Source of the DNA: Paenibacillus sp. HWE-109
GTDB lineage: Bacteria > Bacillota > Bacilli > Paenibacillales > NBRC-103111
Direction of reading: 5' to 3'
DNA length: 64,000 nucleotides
Assembly: GCF_022163125.1 (NCBI RefSeq)
Contig: NZ_CP091881.1
Coordinates: 8,014,501 to 8,078,500 of the forward strand
In this document: positions 17,132-26,135 of the stretch, one piece after another
Layout of the letters: each line of letters opens with the position of its first letter
How positions within the stretch are numbered: the stretch's first letter is position 1
Position numbers and translations under genes: made by a program
Notes under the pieces: generated by a model
The model's database searches: none
What the model was told of the DNA's origin: nothing
What the model saw: the letters and a program-made list of their open reading frames with translations, nothing else

Positions 17132-17860
17132 ATGAAGGTTTTTATTAAAAAAAGTTTTGATAAGCAAATAGCAAATCATAATTTTTATGCTGCTTATGAC
17201 GGATTTAAACAAATGGGCTTCGAAATCCATTATTTCGAAAATATAAATGAAGTATCGGAAAATAATAAAGAAGACATCATAGTAAGCTATGTTGATGATG
17301 TTAGGACAACACTTTCTAAATATTCTATAGTCGCACCTGAAATCGATTATCCAGAAGAACTTGAAAGCTACTTAGGAAGAAAGATTTGGAAGTCAAAATT
17401 AAGTGTAATAGCAAACAACCCTGACAACTGGAATGTTTTTATTAAGCCAGTTGAGGATAAGAAGTTTACTGGAGTAGTAGTTAGAGGGACTAAGGATTTG
17501 GTTGGATGTGGCACATATGGTGAAGATCCAGAAATATTATGCTCTGAGGTTGTAAATTTTGTCGCTGAGTGGAGATGTTTTGTTAGACATGGAAAAATAT
17601 TAGACATTCGAAGATATAGAGGTAATTGGAGATTACACTTTGATTACAAAATAATTGAAAATGTTGTAATGCAATACAAATCTGCACCTAATGGCTATGC
17701 TGTAGATTTTGGATTAACTGATAAGGGTGAAACATTGTTAATTGAAGTTAATGATGGCTATTCTTTGGGGCATTATGGGTTGTTTTCCTTGGATTATGCA
17801 AAGTTATTATCGGCAAGATGGTCTGAGTTAACATCGACGATAGATGAGTGTGATTTTTAA
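17132..17860 (+). CDS. ATP-grasp domain protein (R2K-like clade)
   Basis: 242 residues. A short N-terminal half is followed by an ATP-grasp core: NWNVFIKPVEDKKFTGVVV (the K of the first ATP-binding strand), FVAEWRCFVRHGKILDIRRY, and a C-terminal metal-binding end NGYAVDFGLTDKGETLLIEVNDGYSLGHYGL, where D, E and N are the expected Mg ligands. This resembles the small R2K ATP-grasp proteins related to CDC123, which are predicted to modify proteins by ligation and occur in phage and mobile regions. The partner substrate is not visible. GGTAGGTG lies before the ATG. The family call is good at the level of ATP-grasp; the R2K assignment is less sure. Confidence 0.72.
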   Translation: MKVFIKKSFDKQIANHNFYAAYDGFKQMGFEIHYFENINEVSENNKEDIIVSYVDDVRTTLSKYSIVAPEIDYPEELESYLGRKIWKSKLSVIANNPDNWNVFIKPVEDKKFTGVVVRGTKDLVGCGTYGEDPEILCSEVVNFVAEWRCFVRHGKILDIRRYRGNWRLHFDYKIIENVVMQYKSAPNGYAVDFGLTDKGETLLIEVNDGYSLGHYGLFSLDYAKLLSARWSELTSTIDECDF

Positions 17861-17878
17861 TATAACTTCTGTTTACTG

Positions 17879-17894
17879 TAAAACACGGAATTCA
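17879..17894. repeat. Cassette dyad, degenerate copy
   Basis: TAAAA-CACGGA-ATTCA. Left arm intact, right arm altered; 18 bases after the stop at 17860. Confidence 0.45.
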
Positions 17895-17929
17895 TTGTTT
17901 GTATCCTTGTAAGTTGAGGAGAGGTACTT

Positions 17930-18290
17930 ATTAATTTTCAGTTAATTGACGCTAATGGATTCCATGTAATCTCACTTCCTGATGGTTATGACCTATTGGA
18001 GGTTTTTTTTGGAAACTGAACTACAGGATAGAGATGAAGATGGCAATTGGGTGCTAGAAGCAATCGATGCTGTAATTGATGGCAAAGAGAAGAATAACTC
18101 AATTCAAGCAAAGTACTTAACTCTTCATCTCGATAGCCAAGATACTAGAATTACTGATCCTTACGCGGAAGCTGGTATGAAAGACTGTGCTATAATCAAG
18201 CTGCTTAAGGACAATAAAAAAGAGTATGAAGAACTTGTAACTGAAATTAAATCTGGTCTACGTATGCAGAAGAAATATTTAAATTTATAG
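17930..18290 (+). pseudogene. Frameshifted hypothetical gene with possible ATT start
   Basis: A run of eight T at 18003-18010 splits the gene. Upstream the frame reads LIDANGFHVISLPDGYDLLEVF and then stops; with one T fewer it continues as LETELQDRDEDGNWVLEAID and ends at 18290, about 119 codons in total. No ATG, GTG or TTG exists between the in-frame stop at 17915 and codon 22, yet GAGGAGAGG at 17916-17924 sits 5 bases before an ATT at 17930. Either ATT is the start or an ATG was lost. The product is an unrecognised acidic protein. The indel may be a true mutation or a sequence error. Confidence 0.5.
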
Positions 18291-18454
18291 TGAAAAAATG
18301 GCAACTTAATGCCGAAAATACTATTGAAGCTTTATATAATTTGAGATTTACATTAAGACTTTTAGAAGAACATCAAGAATTCATTAACATTATGCTAGAG
18401 GAAGAAAGAGGAGATGTTTATAATAGCATTTTCTTACAAGATAACAAACAATAA
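18290..18454 (+). CDS. Small hypothetical protein (54 residues)
   Basis: The GTG start shares its first base with the last base of the preceding TAG, an arrangement suggesting translational coupling. The product is helical (LYNLRFTLRLLEEHQEFINI) with no recognised domain. Its TAA is the first part of a cassette dyad. No strong ribosome site is visible. Confidence 0.4.
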   Translation: MKKWQLNAENTIEALYNLRFTLRLLEEHQEFINIMLEEERGDVYNSIFLQDNKQ

Positions 18455-18467
18455 AAGACTGGTTTTA
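18452..18467. repeat. Cassette dyad, exact copy 3
   Basis: TAAAA-GACTGG-TTTTA; its first three bases are the stop codon of the small gene. Confidence 0.7.
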
Positions 18468-18499
18468 ATGTCTTCACAAAATAAAAGGCGGTTCTAGAC

Positions 18500-19137
18500 A
18501 TGAACAGATTTAGTGTAATAATGTTCCTAGCAATTTCAGTAACAGTTTCAGGATGCGATAGCAACACTGGAACATCTAATATAACTAACTCTTCAAAAGA
18601 AGTAGCTCAAAGTACTACAACTCAAAATAAAACTACTCCTTCACCTACGCCAATTTCCACACCTACACCAGAAGTTAAACCTAAGCTTGGAGGAAATTAT
18701 AAAGATTTCGAAGTCAAATTTGGTAAACATACTTCAAAATATATGGATGCTTACGGGTATAAGAATCAAGACGTTTTCATTAATACCTCGAAAGACTTAG
18801 TAAAAGAAATCAAACTAAGCTATTCTGGTGACGACTTCCTACTTGGAAAAGAAAAGAAGCTTTGATTGAAATTCAGAAGTACTTACCTACAGATGCAAAA
18901 GGAATTGTCGAAAAAATTGATGGTAAGACAATTTTGTTGGGGTACATAAGCGAGAAAACTGGAGAAGTCTTTTCAAGTGAATATTCACAGTTAACATTAA
19001 ATCAAAAAGGAATGATTTTAATAAGGGTTGGAGAAGGGACAAAGGGAAGCACTGTTAGAAGAGAAGGAGAAACAGTTGCTAGAATGACTGTTGGGATTGA
19101 TTTCTATTCATTGAATGATCTTGGTTTAAAGCAATAA
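18500..19137 (+). pseudogene. Frameshifted lipoprotein gene
   Basis: The first frame gives a lipoprotein (lipobox VSGC near residue 19, then a Ser/Thr/Pro linker and GGNYKDFEVKFGKHTSKYMD) and ends at 18865. The second frame carries on as EALIEIQKYLPTDAKGIVEK through GIDFYSLNDLGLKQ to 19137. The two join cleanly by a -1 shift in an A-rich stretch at about 18850-18858, giving GKEK-EALIEIQ. A lost A or a -1 ribosomal slip on A-AAG are both possible. The intact protein would be about 212 residues and exported. Function unknown. Confidence 0.6.
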
Positions 19138-19150
19138 AATACTAGTTTTA
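19135..19150. repeat. Cassette dyad, exact copy 4
   Basis: TAAAA-TACTAG-TTTTA; its first three bases are the stop of the lipoprotein's second frame. Confidence 0.7.
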
Positions 19151-19184
19151 TAAGAGGTCGAATGAATGAAGAAGGGAGAAATAG

Positions 19185-19382
19185 ATGAAATTAGAGAACG
19201 CACAAGAAATAGTTAATCTTTATGGAGCAGCACTAGCTGTTGGCAAAGAAGGAGAATTTGCAAGAAAAGTTTCATCACTTCCAGCAAATAGAGACACAAT
19301 TGCAAGCGTTTTCAAGTTAGTTTATAGCAGGCTGAAAACTATTATATCCCTTTCACCGACTCTACACATGTGGAGTGCGTAG
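19185..19382 (+). pseudogene. Hypothetical gene truncated at an rlmD-end core
   Basis: The N-terminus (MKLENAQEIVNLYGAALAVG, FARKVSSLPANRDTIASVFK) looks like a genuine gene start with GAAGGGAG upstream. The frame then runs out of character at about 19340, where the sequence joins an ATATCCCTTTCACCG stretch shared with 34070, and stops at 19382. The junction is best read as an element boundary that cut off the gene's 3' end. Confidence 0.5.
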
Positions 19383-19408
19383 TGTCGCTCATAAGTAGCA
19401 GTCGTTAA
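19364..19408 (+). other. rlmD-end core, copy 2, with alternative RlmD tail
   Basis: ACACATGTGGAGTGC at 19364-19378. In frame it reads THVECVVSLISSSR and stops at 19408, so it looks like the end of an RlmD-type gene with no gene body in front. This fits an attachment site left by an integrated element. Confidence 0.5.
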
Positions 19409-19536
19409 GAGCCGCGTTTACTTGTATATTGAAACTTGATGGGAGATATCCTCGAAGCAAGGCGCTACATGATGGGGAAAGAAAACAGTGTCTGAATCTA
19501 CCGATGTGATCTGCATCGGTGCGTCTGCTTCGTTAC

Positions 19537-19971
19537 CTATTCCCTTCTTCTTGCTTTCAAAAAAAAGGACCTTATCGTGATGTTTGTGGAGGCGAAATAC
19601 CCCTCCGCCCAGTCAGATACAGTAAAATCATTCACGCTTGGCGTTGCCTTGGCTTCCTCGTTCATGTCGAGTCTGCGAACAAGGAACGTTGCGAGCTGCT
19701 CCTTTGTTATCTTACCGGCAGGATCGATAATTTCCTCGCCATAGCCTTCCGTGCTTCCTACTTCATTCACCGCCACGATGAACTGCAACGAATAACCATT
19801 TGCAGGATCGTTTGTATTTGACGTTTTCGAATAAATCTTTAAGTCCTTATTTTTCTTTAAATCGAAAATCTTTGCGCTTGCTGTGCACTTCTGGTAACTT
19901 GCCTGCAGGGCGGGGCCCAGCGATAGAAAGTATTTACGTTCGTCCACTCCTAATGCCTGAACAGTAAACAA
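19537..19971 (-). pseudogene. Fragment of an SLH-domain surface protein
   Basis: About 144 codons open on the minus strand from a TTG. Near the end, DPAGKITKEQLATFLVRRLD and SDWAEGYFAST resemble part of an SLH module (IT-R-E-A-x-ML ... W-A). There is no signal peptide, and the start lies inside a hairpin, so this is probably an internal piece of a former S-layer-type gene. The 128 bases between 19409 and 19536 show nothing recognisable. Confidence 0.4.
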
Positions 19972-20018
19972 GAGGTTTCTCCGTTATCTTCAATAATCGG
20001 GAAACCTCTTGTTTGTTT
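19968..20018 (+). terminator. Hairpin with long loop, possible terminator
   Basis: AAGAGGTTTC at 19970-19979 pairs with GAAACCTCTT at 20001-20010 and is followed by GTTTGTTT. The loop of 21 bases makes it uncertain. The rest of the gap to 20188 shows nothing clear. Confidence 0.4.
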
Positions 20019-20188
20019 AGCGTGGCCCGGAACAGCTTGCACAAAAAACGGCAGCCTAACTACAACTGAATTCCCATTCTAAGACAATAGCTGTTAAAAT
20101 AAGAGGGAACGGTTTGCTGAAAATTTTGGTGCTAAACAGCCATTAGGTTGTCTGGATTTGTTGTCACCAAGTGAGAGGAGATAGAACA

Positions 20189-23100
20189 TTGTTGTTTCGG
20201 AATGATCCGCTGGATAAGAAACGGTTACTAACGGAACTTGACTCAATGGGATACTCGGACAGAATGAAGCGGATAGCCGTATTGGGGCGCGAATATAAAG
20301 GCGAGGCAACTTATTCCGCTTTGCTTGCGTCGTTGCTTGATAGCGGCAGCGCCTATGAGGGGCATTTGGCATTAACCGGCGCCAGTGTAGCGAACGATCC
20401 CAGCGCCGTTTTACTTGGTTTGAATCATGGGAAGGCGGGCGTAAGAGGACGGGCGGCCAGACTTTTGCCGGAAGTTGTCTCGGAGCCGGATTTTTTGATT
20501 GAATCGGAAATCGTATTCATGTCGTACGAGAGCCGTCGCCAACTGTTTCGAAGCATCGTGACGGTGAGCCGGCAGGATTGGGCGGAGCGGCTGCTGCCGC
20601 TTGTGCTTTCCCGATGGGGAGGAATTGAGGCTGCAAAATTGCTGTCCGCATGCAGGGAGGAAACGGTTCGTCACAGGCTCCCGGAGCTGGGCTATGCGGT
20701 GCGGAATTGGAAATTGTTAACAAATCGCAACCCCGTTATCGTTGCGGATTACTTCAATCACGTGTTGCAGAGCGCAACACAGCAGGAGAAAATTCCTATA
20801 TGGTGGAGGTTTGCTTCGGCGATTGAAATACTAAGTGTATCAAGACCAAACTTCGTTCTGGAATGTGCGTTAAAGTATGGGCCAAGTGATGTTCTTCATC
20901 CTGTACTCAAACCGCGATTGGGCATTCTAATGAATGCCGACCCGAATGGTGTATTTCGCCTGCTCACTCGGGAAGAGGCGCGGGGAGATCTACTGACTCA
21001 TGGCGTGCCTACGGGAGTTTTGAAGTGCAGAAAGCTGTTTTCAGTCGAGCAGTGGGCGGAGCTGACATCCTTATTGGCCGATCAGCCCTTACATGTAGCG
21101 AAGGTGTTGGACACGCTTGCGCCATCCTGGCGCGGATCGATTTTTGAGGCGGCCTACAAGGAAGAAGGACGCGGCATGCGAATTTTTCCAATGCAACTAC
21201 TGGATGCATTGCCGCATCTTTTGCGCGACAAGGAAGCGTCCCGAATGTTAGGTCTTCGGGGGATTGTGGAAAGTCGGAACCGCGTGCTTGAAATAACGGC
21301 GAGGCGCTTGATAGACCACGCCAGAGAAAAGCTGGAACAAGCCGCATATGGATCTTCTGGCGCGGATGAGCGCGCAGCCGCTTACATCCATCTAGTCAAA
21401 AGCACTGCGTTGTCGCGAACCGGGATGAATGAAACGTTGCGTTTCCTGACCCGGATCAAGAACGATCAGGACCCGGTACGCAGTGCCGTCATGAACGAGC
21501 TGTCAAGCTGTCCGATTACGATCTTCACGGATGACCATGCAGACGACTTGACTTTGCTGGCGGATAGCGTGATTGAAGCCAGAGATACCTCTTACGCAAC
21601 AAGAATGTCCACAGAGAATCTGGTTTTTGCCCTAATTCGTTACCATGCCTCACAGCCCGAGAGCGCTCTTTTTAAATTAGCCCTAAGAACGTTCACCAGA
21701 ATGGCGATGAGGGACGGGCAGTTTATGTTGCGCTCCATGAACTGGGACAGTTTGCCGGACCGTGCTCTGACTAGATTGGCCGATGAGCTTTATGCCCTGG
21801 GCGTGGAAGCCAATAAACGGGAGAGCTTTACTTATATTCTGCGGATGGCGGGAACGTTTGGCAAAGCGGCGGAACGTCTGCCTAAGCTTCAACTGCTGTT
21901 GAAGGAACTGTTGCAAGATAAAAGCGTGTCGCCGCAGGCCGTTCATTATTGGCTGGCTCCGCGCAAAACGCGCGATGAAAGGGTTAAAGAGCTGCTGGCC
22001 AGAGATCCCTCCTTCATTTCGTTTCAAGAGGTGTTTATGCATTTGCATCTGAAACGCCAGGAATGGCTGGACCCGTTCATTTCCGGAGCCGTCATTAAAG
22101 GCAAGCATCTCTCGGGAAAAACGATTTATGTTGTTCCCTCTGTCGACGGGTTTCATCGATGGCTGCCTCGTCAGCAAAAGAAGTTGGCTCTGCTTATGGA
22201 AAAAGTCGCTTTGGACACCAAGCGAAACTTTCGAGAGCGTTCAACTGCCATGCGCGGTTTGGCAAAAATGCCGGACTACAGCTCCAATCAATGGACGAAG
22301 CTGCTGAAGGATGAGGAAGTGCAGATTGTAGAGTCGGCGCTGCAGGCTTGTTCTTTTTGGGAGGAGCCGGAAAAAGCGCTTCCCGTTCTATTGGATCATC
22401 TAGATGGAGACCGCGCTCGCGTGGCGATGTATGCGATCCCCAGATGCGTCCGCAAGATGAAGCCGGAGTCGATGACCGCCATGTTAGCAGACCTTCTTAA
22501 CCGTGACAAATTGAGAATTACGGTGAGAAAAGAAGCAATCCGCTTGTTGGGGGCTTATAAAAGCAGTGAAAGTCTGTCGCTTCTCCTCCGTGAATTCGGG
22601 AAACCGAATGCCCATAAGGATGTTCTCATCGCGATAGGGCATGCCGCCAGACAATGGCTTGATGATGAGCGAAGTTGGGATATATTGGGCTCATTAGCTT
22701 TGTCGCCGGAGCGGGATATTGTAAAAAGTCTTCTTTACCAGAAGCCTGACGAACTTCCCTTGAAGGATCGCCCAAGGTATGTGCAATGGATTGCCGAGAT
22801 TGCGGGTCGCGTCGACCCGGATGTGGCAAAGGAAGCTTTCCGCGCCATGAGTTTTTGGGCAAAGGGAAACGAGGAGTTGCTTGCCGAGTCCGCCTGCAAG
22901 GCCATTATGGATTCAGAGAATAGCTCAAGATGGAAAGCGGCGCTGGATACATTAATCGTCAGTTGCCGTGACGGTTTGGTAAATGAACAGGTGATTGGCT
23001 TATGTAGGCAATTGGCTGATACGGAAAGCTCAGCCCAATGGAACGCATCTGCCGAAAGGGATCTTCCTCATCGTCAGCGGCTGTTCGCCTTGATCGACAA

Positions 23101-23563
23101 GCTTGTCTTATTGCCTCAATATGCAAGGCGGGAGCTCGTTCCCTTATATGATGGTTTCATTGGTGTCCTCTCTGTCTGTGAAGCGATGCAGCCCGTCTTA
23201 ATCAAATTGCATTTGGCAAAGATTGAATGGAACAACATTGACCAGGCTGTGACTTGTTTGGATCACGTGATACAGTTGGGGACAGCGCAACCGTATCTGT
23301 TGGATTACGCTTATAGAATGGTCATTCAAACCGTGCATGCCGGCAAGGGGAATTGGACGCCGGAGGCGCTTCTGACTATCGTGGAATGTCTGGATGCCCG
23401 AGCACAGTTCGAGGCTCAGTATGTGGGGCTTTCTTTGCTGCAGGCGGCCGGCAAGTCTTTAATGTGGAATCAGGCCAGTGCCGAACGTTTGAGGACTTAT
23501 CGGAAGCATTGGCATGAGGCGATTCGAATATTGGCTCTGGACATGTGGACCTCTCTGGAATAG
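20189..23563 (+). CDS. Large HEAT-repeat-like protein
   Basis: About 1124 residues of all-helical, repeated character with no signal peptide or membrane segment. Several stretches have HEAT-like helix pairs, for example LKDEEVQIVESALQACSFWE, VLLDHLDGDRARVAMYAIPRCV and LNRDKLRITVRKEAIRLLGAY. Such proteins are usually scaffolds; no enzyme motif is visible. The TTG at 20189 is chosen because GAGAGGAG lies 8 bases upstream, while the GTG at 20171 overlaps that site. Its GC content is much nearer the core genes than the AT-rich genes on both sides, and it lies between core copies 2 and 3, so it may be one separately acquired segment. Confidence 0.65.
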   Translation: MLFRNDPLDKKRLLTELDSMGYSDRMKRIAVLGREYKGEATYSALLASLLDSGSAYEGHLALTGASVANDPSAVLLGLNHGKAGVRGRAARLLPEVVSEPDFLIESEIVFMSYESRRQLFRSIVTVSRQDWAERLLPLVLSRWGGIEAAKLLSACREETVRHRLPELGYAVRNWKLLTNRNPVIVADYFNHVLQSATQQEKIPIWWRFASAIEILSVSRPNFVLECALKYGPSDVLHPVLKPRLGILMNADPNGVFRLLTREEARGDLLTHGVPTGVLKCRKLFSVEQWAELTSLLADQPLHVAKVLDTLAPSWRGSIFEAAYKEEGRGMRIFPMQLLDALPHLLRDKEASRMLGLRGIVESRNRVLEITARRLIDHAREKLEQAAYGSSGADERAAAYIHLVKSTALSRTGMNETLRFLTRIKNDQDPVRSAVMNELSSCPITIFTDDHADDLTLLADSVIEARDTSYATRMSTENLVFALIRYHASQPESALFKLALRTFTRMAMRDGQFMLRSMNWDSLPDRALTRLADELYALGVEANKRESFTYILRMAGTFGKAAERLPKLQLLLKELLQDKSVSPQAVHYWLAPRKTRDERVKELLARDPSFISFQEVFMHLHLKRQEWLDPFISGAVIKGKHLSGKTIYVVPSVDGFHRWLPRQQKKLALLMEKVALDTKRNFRERSTAMRGLAKMPDYSSNQWTKLLKDEEVQIVESALQACSFWEEPEKALPVLLDHLDGDRARVAMYAIPRCVRKMKPESMTAMLADLLNRDKLRITVRKEAIRLLGAYKSSESLSLLLREFGKPNAHKDVLIAIGHAARQWLDDERSWDILGSLALSPERDIVKSLLYQKPDELPLKDRPRYVQWIAEIAGRVDPDVAKEAFRAMSFWAKGNEELLAESACKAIMDSENSSRWKAALDTLIVSCRDGLVNEQVIGLCRQLADTESSAQWNASAERDLPHRQRLFALIDKLVLLPQYARRELVPLYDGFIGVLSVCEAMQPVLIKLHLAKIEWNNIDQAVTCLDHVIQLGTAQPYLLDYAYRMVIQTVHAGKGNWTPEALLTIVECLDARAQFEAQYVGLSLLQAAGKSLMWNQASAERLRTYRKHWHEAIRILALDMWTSLE

Positions 23564-23639
23564 AACGGGACCTGTAACCTGATTATGTGTTCAAGCAAAT
23601 GCCTGGTGAAGTCGTTAACTTTGATTGAGTCACGCGCGC

Positions 23640-23760
23640 CTAGCCAAGCTGGGCACAACTAGCCGATGAGAGTCCGGCCGAGGTAAGAGCCAAGCCGCCT
23701 CGTAGCTCACGGGCAACTAGTGGAGAGATCCTAAGGTTGGAGATGATTAAAAAGTAGGAA
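23640..23760. other. GC-rich structured remnant
   Basis: A stretch with CCAAGCTGGGC, CGATGAGAGTCCGG, AGCCAAGCCGCC and GTAGCTCACGGGC stands out from its AT-rich setting and encodes nothing. It resembles pieces of a structured RNA such as a decayed group II intron, but no full domain can be folded by eye. Confidence 0.25.
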
Positions 23761-24007
23761 TTAGTTATGAAGCTTGGGGATTGCGGTGAAATAATTGTAT
23801 TCAATTGGGTTTAGGCATCCCCGATTTTAGGTTATAAACGTGTTGACTCTGCTTACTCCACACATGTGGAGTGCTGCTCACTGTTGGTTTGGAAAGGAAA
23901 CAACGAGTGAGAAGTCAATGTGGGTTGTCCTCTCATAATAAAAGTTAATGTCATTGAGAAAAGTATTCTTTTTATTAGTAACGATACGATAACAACTTTA
24001 GATGTTG

Positions 24008-24032
24008 AAAAGCCCTTTTAGAGGGCTTTTTT
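24008..24032 (+). terminator. Terminator inside direct repeat copy A
   Basis: AAAAGCCC and GGGCTTTT stem with a 7-base loop and T run. Confidence 0.8.
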
Positions 24033-24087
24033 GCGTTAATAGCAACATTCGTTATCTCCAGACTAATATCCTCAATTTGTAAGTTGG

Positions 24088-24096
24088 TGATATAAT
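24088..24096 (+). promoter_or_regulatory. Extended -10 promoter element in copy A
   Basis: TGATATAAT fits TG-N-TATAAT. No good -35 box is seen. It points into the cassettes that follow. Confidence 0.45.
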
Positions 24097-24131
24097 ATGG
24101 CGATAGCAGTTAGTAAGTTATAAGTTGTTAA

Positions 24132-24147
24132 GAAAAGAATGATTTTA
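24132..24147. repeat. Cassette dyad, near copy
   Basis: GAAAA-GAATGA-TTTTA, eight bases after the direct repeat. Confidence 0.55.
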
Positions 24148-24212
24148 TTTGAAGTAACAGTGCGCTTAATGACCTCTTGCTTAAAGGGAAGTCCACATTA
24201 GGGGGAGCGATA

Positions 24213-24334
24213 ATGGAGAACAATTGCTTAATAAGATTTCATACGCTAAATGGATACCAATTGATGATTTTGAACATTGACGTAAGATTTTATATCCTAA
24301 TGGCTTAACAGAATTGCTTAAAGACATTACATAA
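24213..24334 (+). pseudogene. Remnant of a small cassette gene
   Basis: A strong AGGGGGAGCG precedes an ATG at 24213, but that frame stops after 31 codons. Other frames hold KISYAKWIPIDDFEH and KILYPNGLTELLKDIT, the last ending in a TAA that begins a dyad-like TAAAACATGAAGTTTA at 24332. This pattern suggests a small gene broken by indels. Confidence 0.35.
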
Positions 24335-24337
24335 AAC

Positions 24338-24541
24338 ATGAAGTTTATCGCAACTTTTTGGGGGAAACCATCTCTTATGGATGATGATGAAAAGCTTATT
24401 CGAGAAATAAAAAGAAGTAAAAGGCATTCATGTTTATTATTTTTGCTTATTATCTTTTCAGTTTTAATAACAGTCGCTTGGACTGCATGGTACTATTTAG
24501 GTAAACTCCCCGCTAGTCTATGTAATTGGACAAATTGCTAA
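24338..24541 (+). CDS. Small single-pass membrane protein
   Basis: 67 residues: a charged N-terminal part (LMDDDEKLIREIKRSKRH), one membrane helix (about 31-53, LLFLLIIFSVLITVAWTAWYYL) and a short tail with two cysteines. The ATG lies inside a dyad-like sequence and has no clear ribosome site, so expression is uncertain. Function unknown. Confidence 0.45.
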   Translation: MKFIATFWGKPSLMDDDEKLIREIKRSKRHSCLLFLLIIFSVLITVAWTAWYYLGKLPASLCNWTNC

Positions 24542-24587
24542 TATTCTAATCAATGAGAAGTTCGTGTGTAGGATCAAGGAGGATTAA

Positions 24588-26024
24588 ATGCAAAAATTCA
24601 AGATAAGGTTTTGTCTGATGGTTACGATTATGATAGCACTTACTGGATGTACAAGTCCTTTTTCATTATCCCAAAGTGACAAAAACTTAGACACATCTTC
24701 AATAATTTCAACACCGACTTCGACTGCAAAGACCACAACATCAACATCAACAGCATCAGAATCGGGAGCAAATCTAATTCAAACTCCAGAACCAACACAA
24801 ATGTCAATACAGGCAGGAGTCAATAGCGCTATTGCTTTAGAATCTTTCAAAGCAGTTTTACAGAATACGATCAAGTTTATAAGCACAGATGAAAAGAACA
24901 ATGTATTTTTAAACGATTTACTAACTAATGGAAAAGTATTTGATGCTATCTTCAAGGTTAAACGCTTTACTTTGCTTGATTTGGATGATGACAAAATACC
25001 TGAAGTTGTACTTGAATTAGCAACAGGAGAATACCCTCAGTTTTATGAAATCCTTCACTATTTGGATGGTTCTGTTTATGGATACATTCTGGGAAATAGA
25101 CAGTTCAATAGTCTTAAAGTGGATGGGACATTTGGTTGGGCTGGTAGTGCATCTAATAATGGGTTTGGAAAACTAAGATTCAAAAAAGAAGCCTCTGAAA
25201 TTGACGATTTGGGTTATCGAGATTCCAGCTTCGATGGCAAGGCAACATATACTAATAAATTTATTATTAATGATAAACCAGTTACCGAAGAATCATATGA
25301 ATCTTTCCGTAAAAAACAAGATGATAAAAAAGATGTAGAATGGTATGAATTTTCTCAACAAAATATCGAAAAACTAAATGGTCAATATTCTAAAGAGTTA
25401 AATGCATCTTCTGGTAGAAAAGATGTTACAAGTCTAAAGAATCTCATTCCCGACGGTTGGACAATACTTGAAAAAAGCAAAGGACAACCCGTAAAAGTAA
25501 CAGGAGATTTAAACAAAGATGGCGTAGATGATGTAGCAGTTGTAATTGAAGAAGAAAAGAGTAAACAAAATGAAGTTCCTCCAAGAGCGTTGCTAATTGC
25601 TTTTGGTAATGGCAACAACCAATTTTCACTATCAATAATCGCCGATAAGGCAATTTTAAAAGCAGATAAAGGTGGTGTATGTGGCGACCCATTAGATGGA
25701 ATATCCATTGACAGAGGTTCTTTACTTATAAGCTTTTACGGTGGAAGCAACGACAGGTGGTATGCCAAATACAGATTCAGATTTCAGGATAATGATTGGT
25801 ATTTAATTGGGGCAACTCTAGGTTCATATAACACTGGAAAAACGACACAAGAAAATGCTGATGAAGAAGACCATAACTTGCTAACAGGAGATTTTAGCAT
25901 TCGAGAAACAGATGAACACGACCCAAGTAAATCAATTACGAAGAAAGGTAATAGAGGGAACGGAGTGCTTTTAAAACTTAAAGACTTTCATGCAGAGGGT
26001 GATAAAGATCAATTCTTAAAATAG
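24588..26024 (+). CDS. Exported lipoprotein with calcium-loop-like repeats
   Basis: 478 residues. Signal peptide with lipobox LTGC (C about 22), then a Ser/Thr-rich linker to about residue 65. A first domain holds FTLLDLDDDKIPEVVLELAT and a second holds VTGDLNKDGVDDVAVVIEEE; both have the D-x-D/N-x-D-x-x-x-D pattern of FG-GAP or dockerin-like calcium loops, usual in Bacillota lipoproteins of unknown role. AAGGAGG lies 7 bases before the ATG. The C-terminal part is hydrophilic. It sits in the cassette array and is followed by a degenerate dyad at 26030. Confidence 0.7.
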   Translation: MQKFKIRFCLMVTIMIALTGCTSPFSLSQSDKNLDTSSIISTPTSTAKTTTSTSTASESGANLIQTPEPTQMSIQAGVNSAIALESFKAVLQNTIKFISTDEKNNVFLNDLLTNGKVFDAIFKVKRFTLLDLDDDKIPEVVLELATGEYPQFYEILHYLDGSVYGYILGNRQFNSLKVDGTFGWAGSASNNGFGKLRFKKEASEIDDLGYRDSSFDGKATYTNKFIINDKPVTEESYESFRKKQDDKKDVEWYEFSQQNIEKLNGQYSKELNASSGRKDVTSLKNLIPDGWTILEKSKGQPVKVTGDLNKDGVDDVAVVIEEEKSKQNEVPPRALLIAFGNGNNQFSLSIIADKAILKADKGGVCGDPLDGISIDRGSLLISFYGGSNDRWYAKYRFRFQDNDWYLIGATLGSYNTGKTTQENADEEDHNLLTGDFSIRETDEHDPSKSITKKGNRGNGVLLKLKDFHAEGDKDQFLK

Positions 26025-26135
26025 GTCAATAAAAGAGAAGACTTATCCAGATTCAAAAATAGCTGCTGCATATGATGCGCGGGAGTCTATTATAAGCCAA
26101 TTGAATATATGTACGAATCTTATGGGGGTAAAAAT

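Larger units (their letters stand above)
23856..24124 (+). repeat. 269-bp direct repeat, copy A
   Basis: Matches 34086-34354 along its whole length, with five differences, all transitions. It begins with CTCCAC-ACAT-GTGGAG, which contains the rlmD-end core (23860-23874). It then reads in frame THVECCSLLVWKGNNE to a stop at 23910, and carries a terminator and an extended -10 element. With the remnant at 23640 it fills most of the 774-base gap before 24338. Confidence 0.9.
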
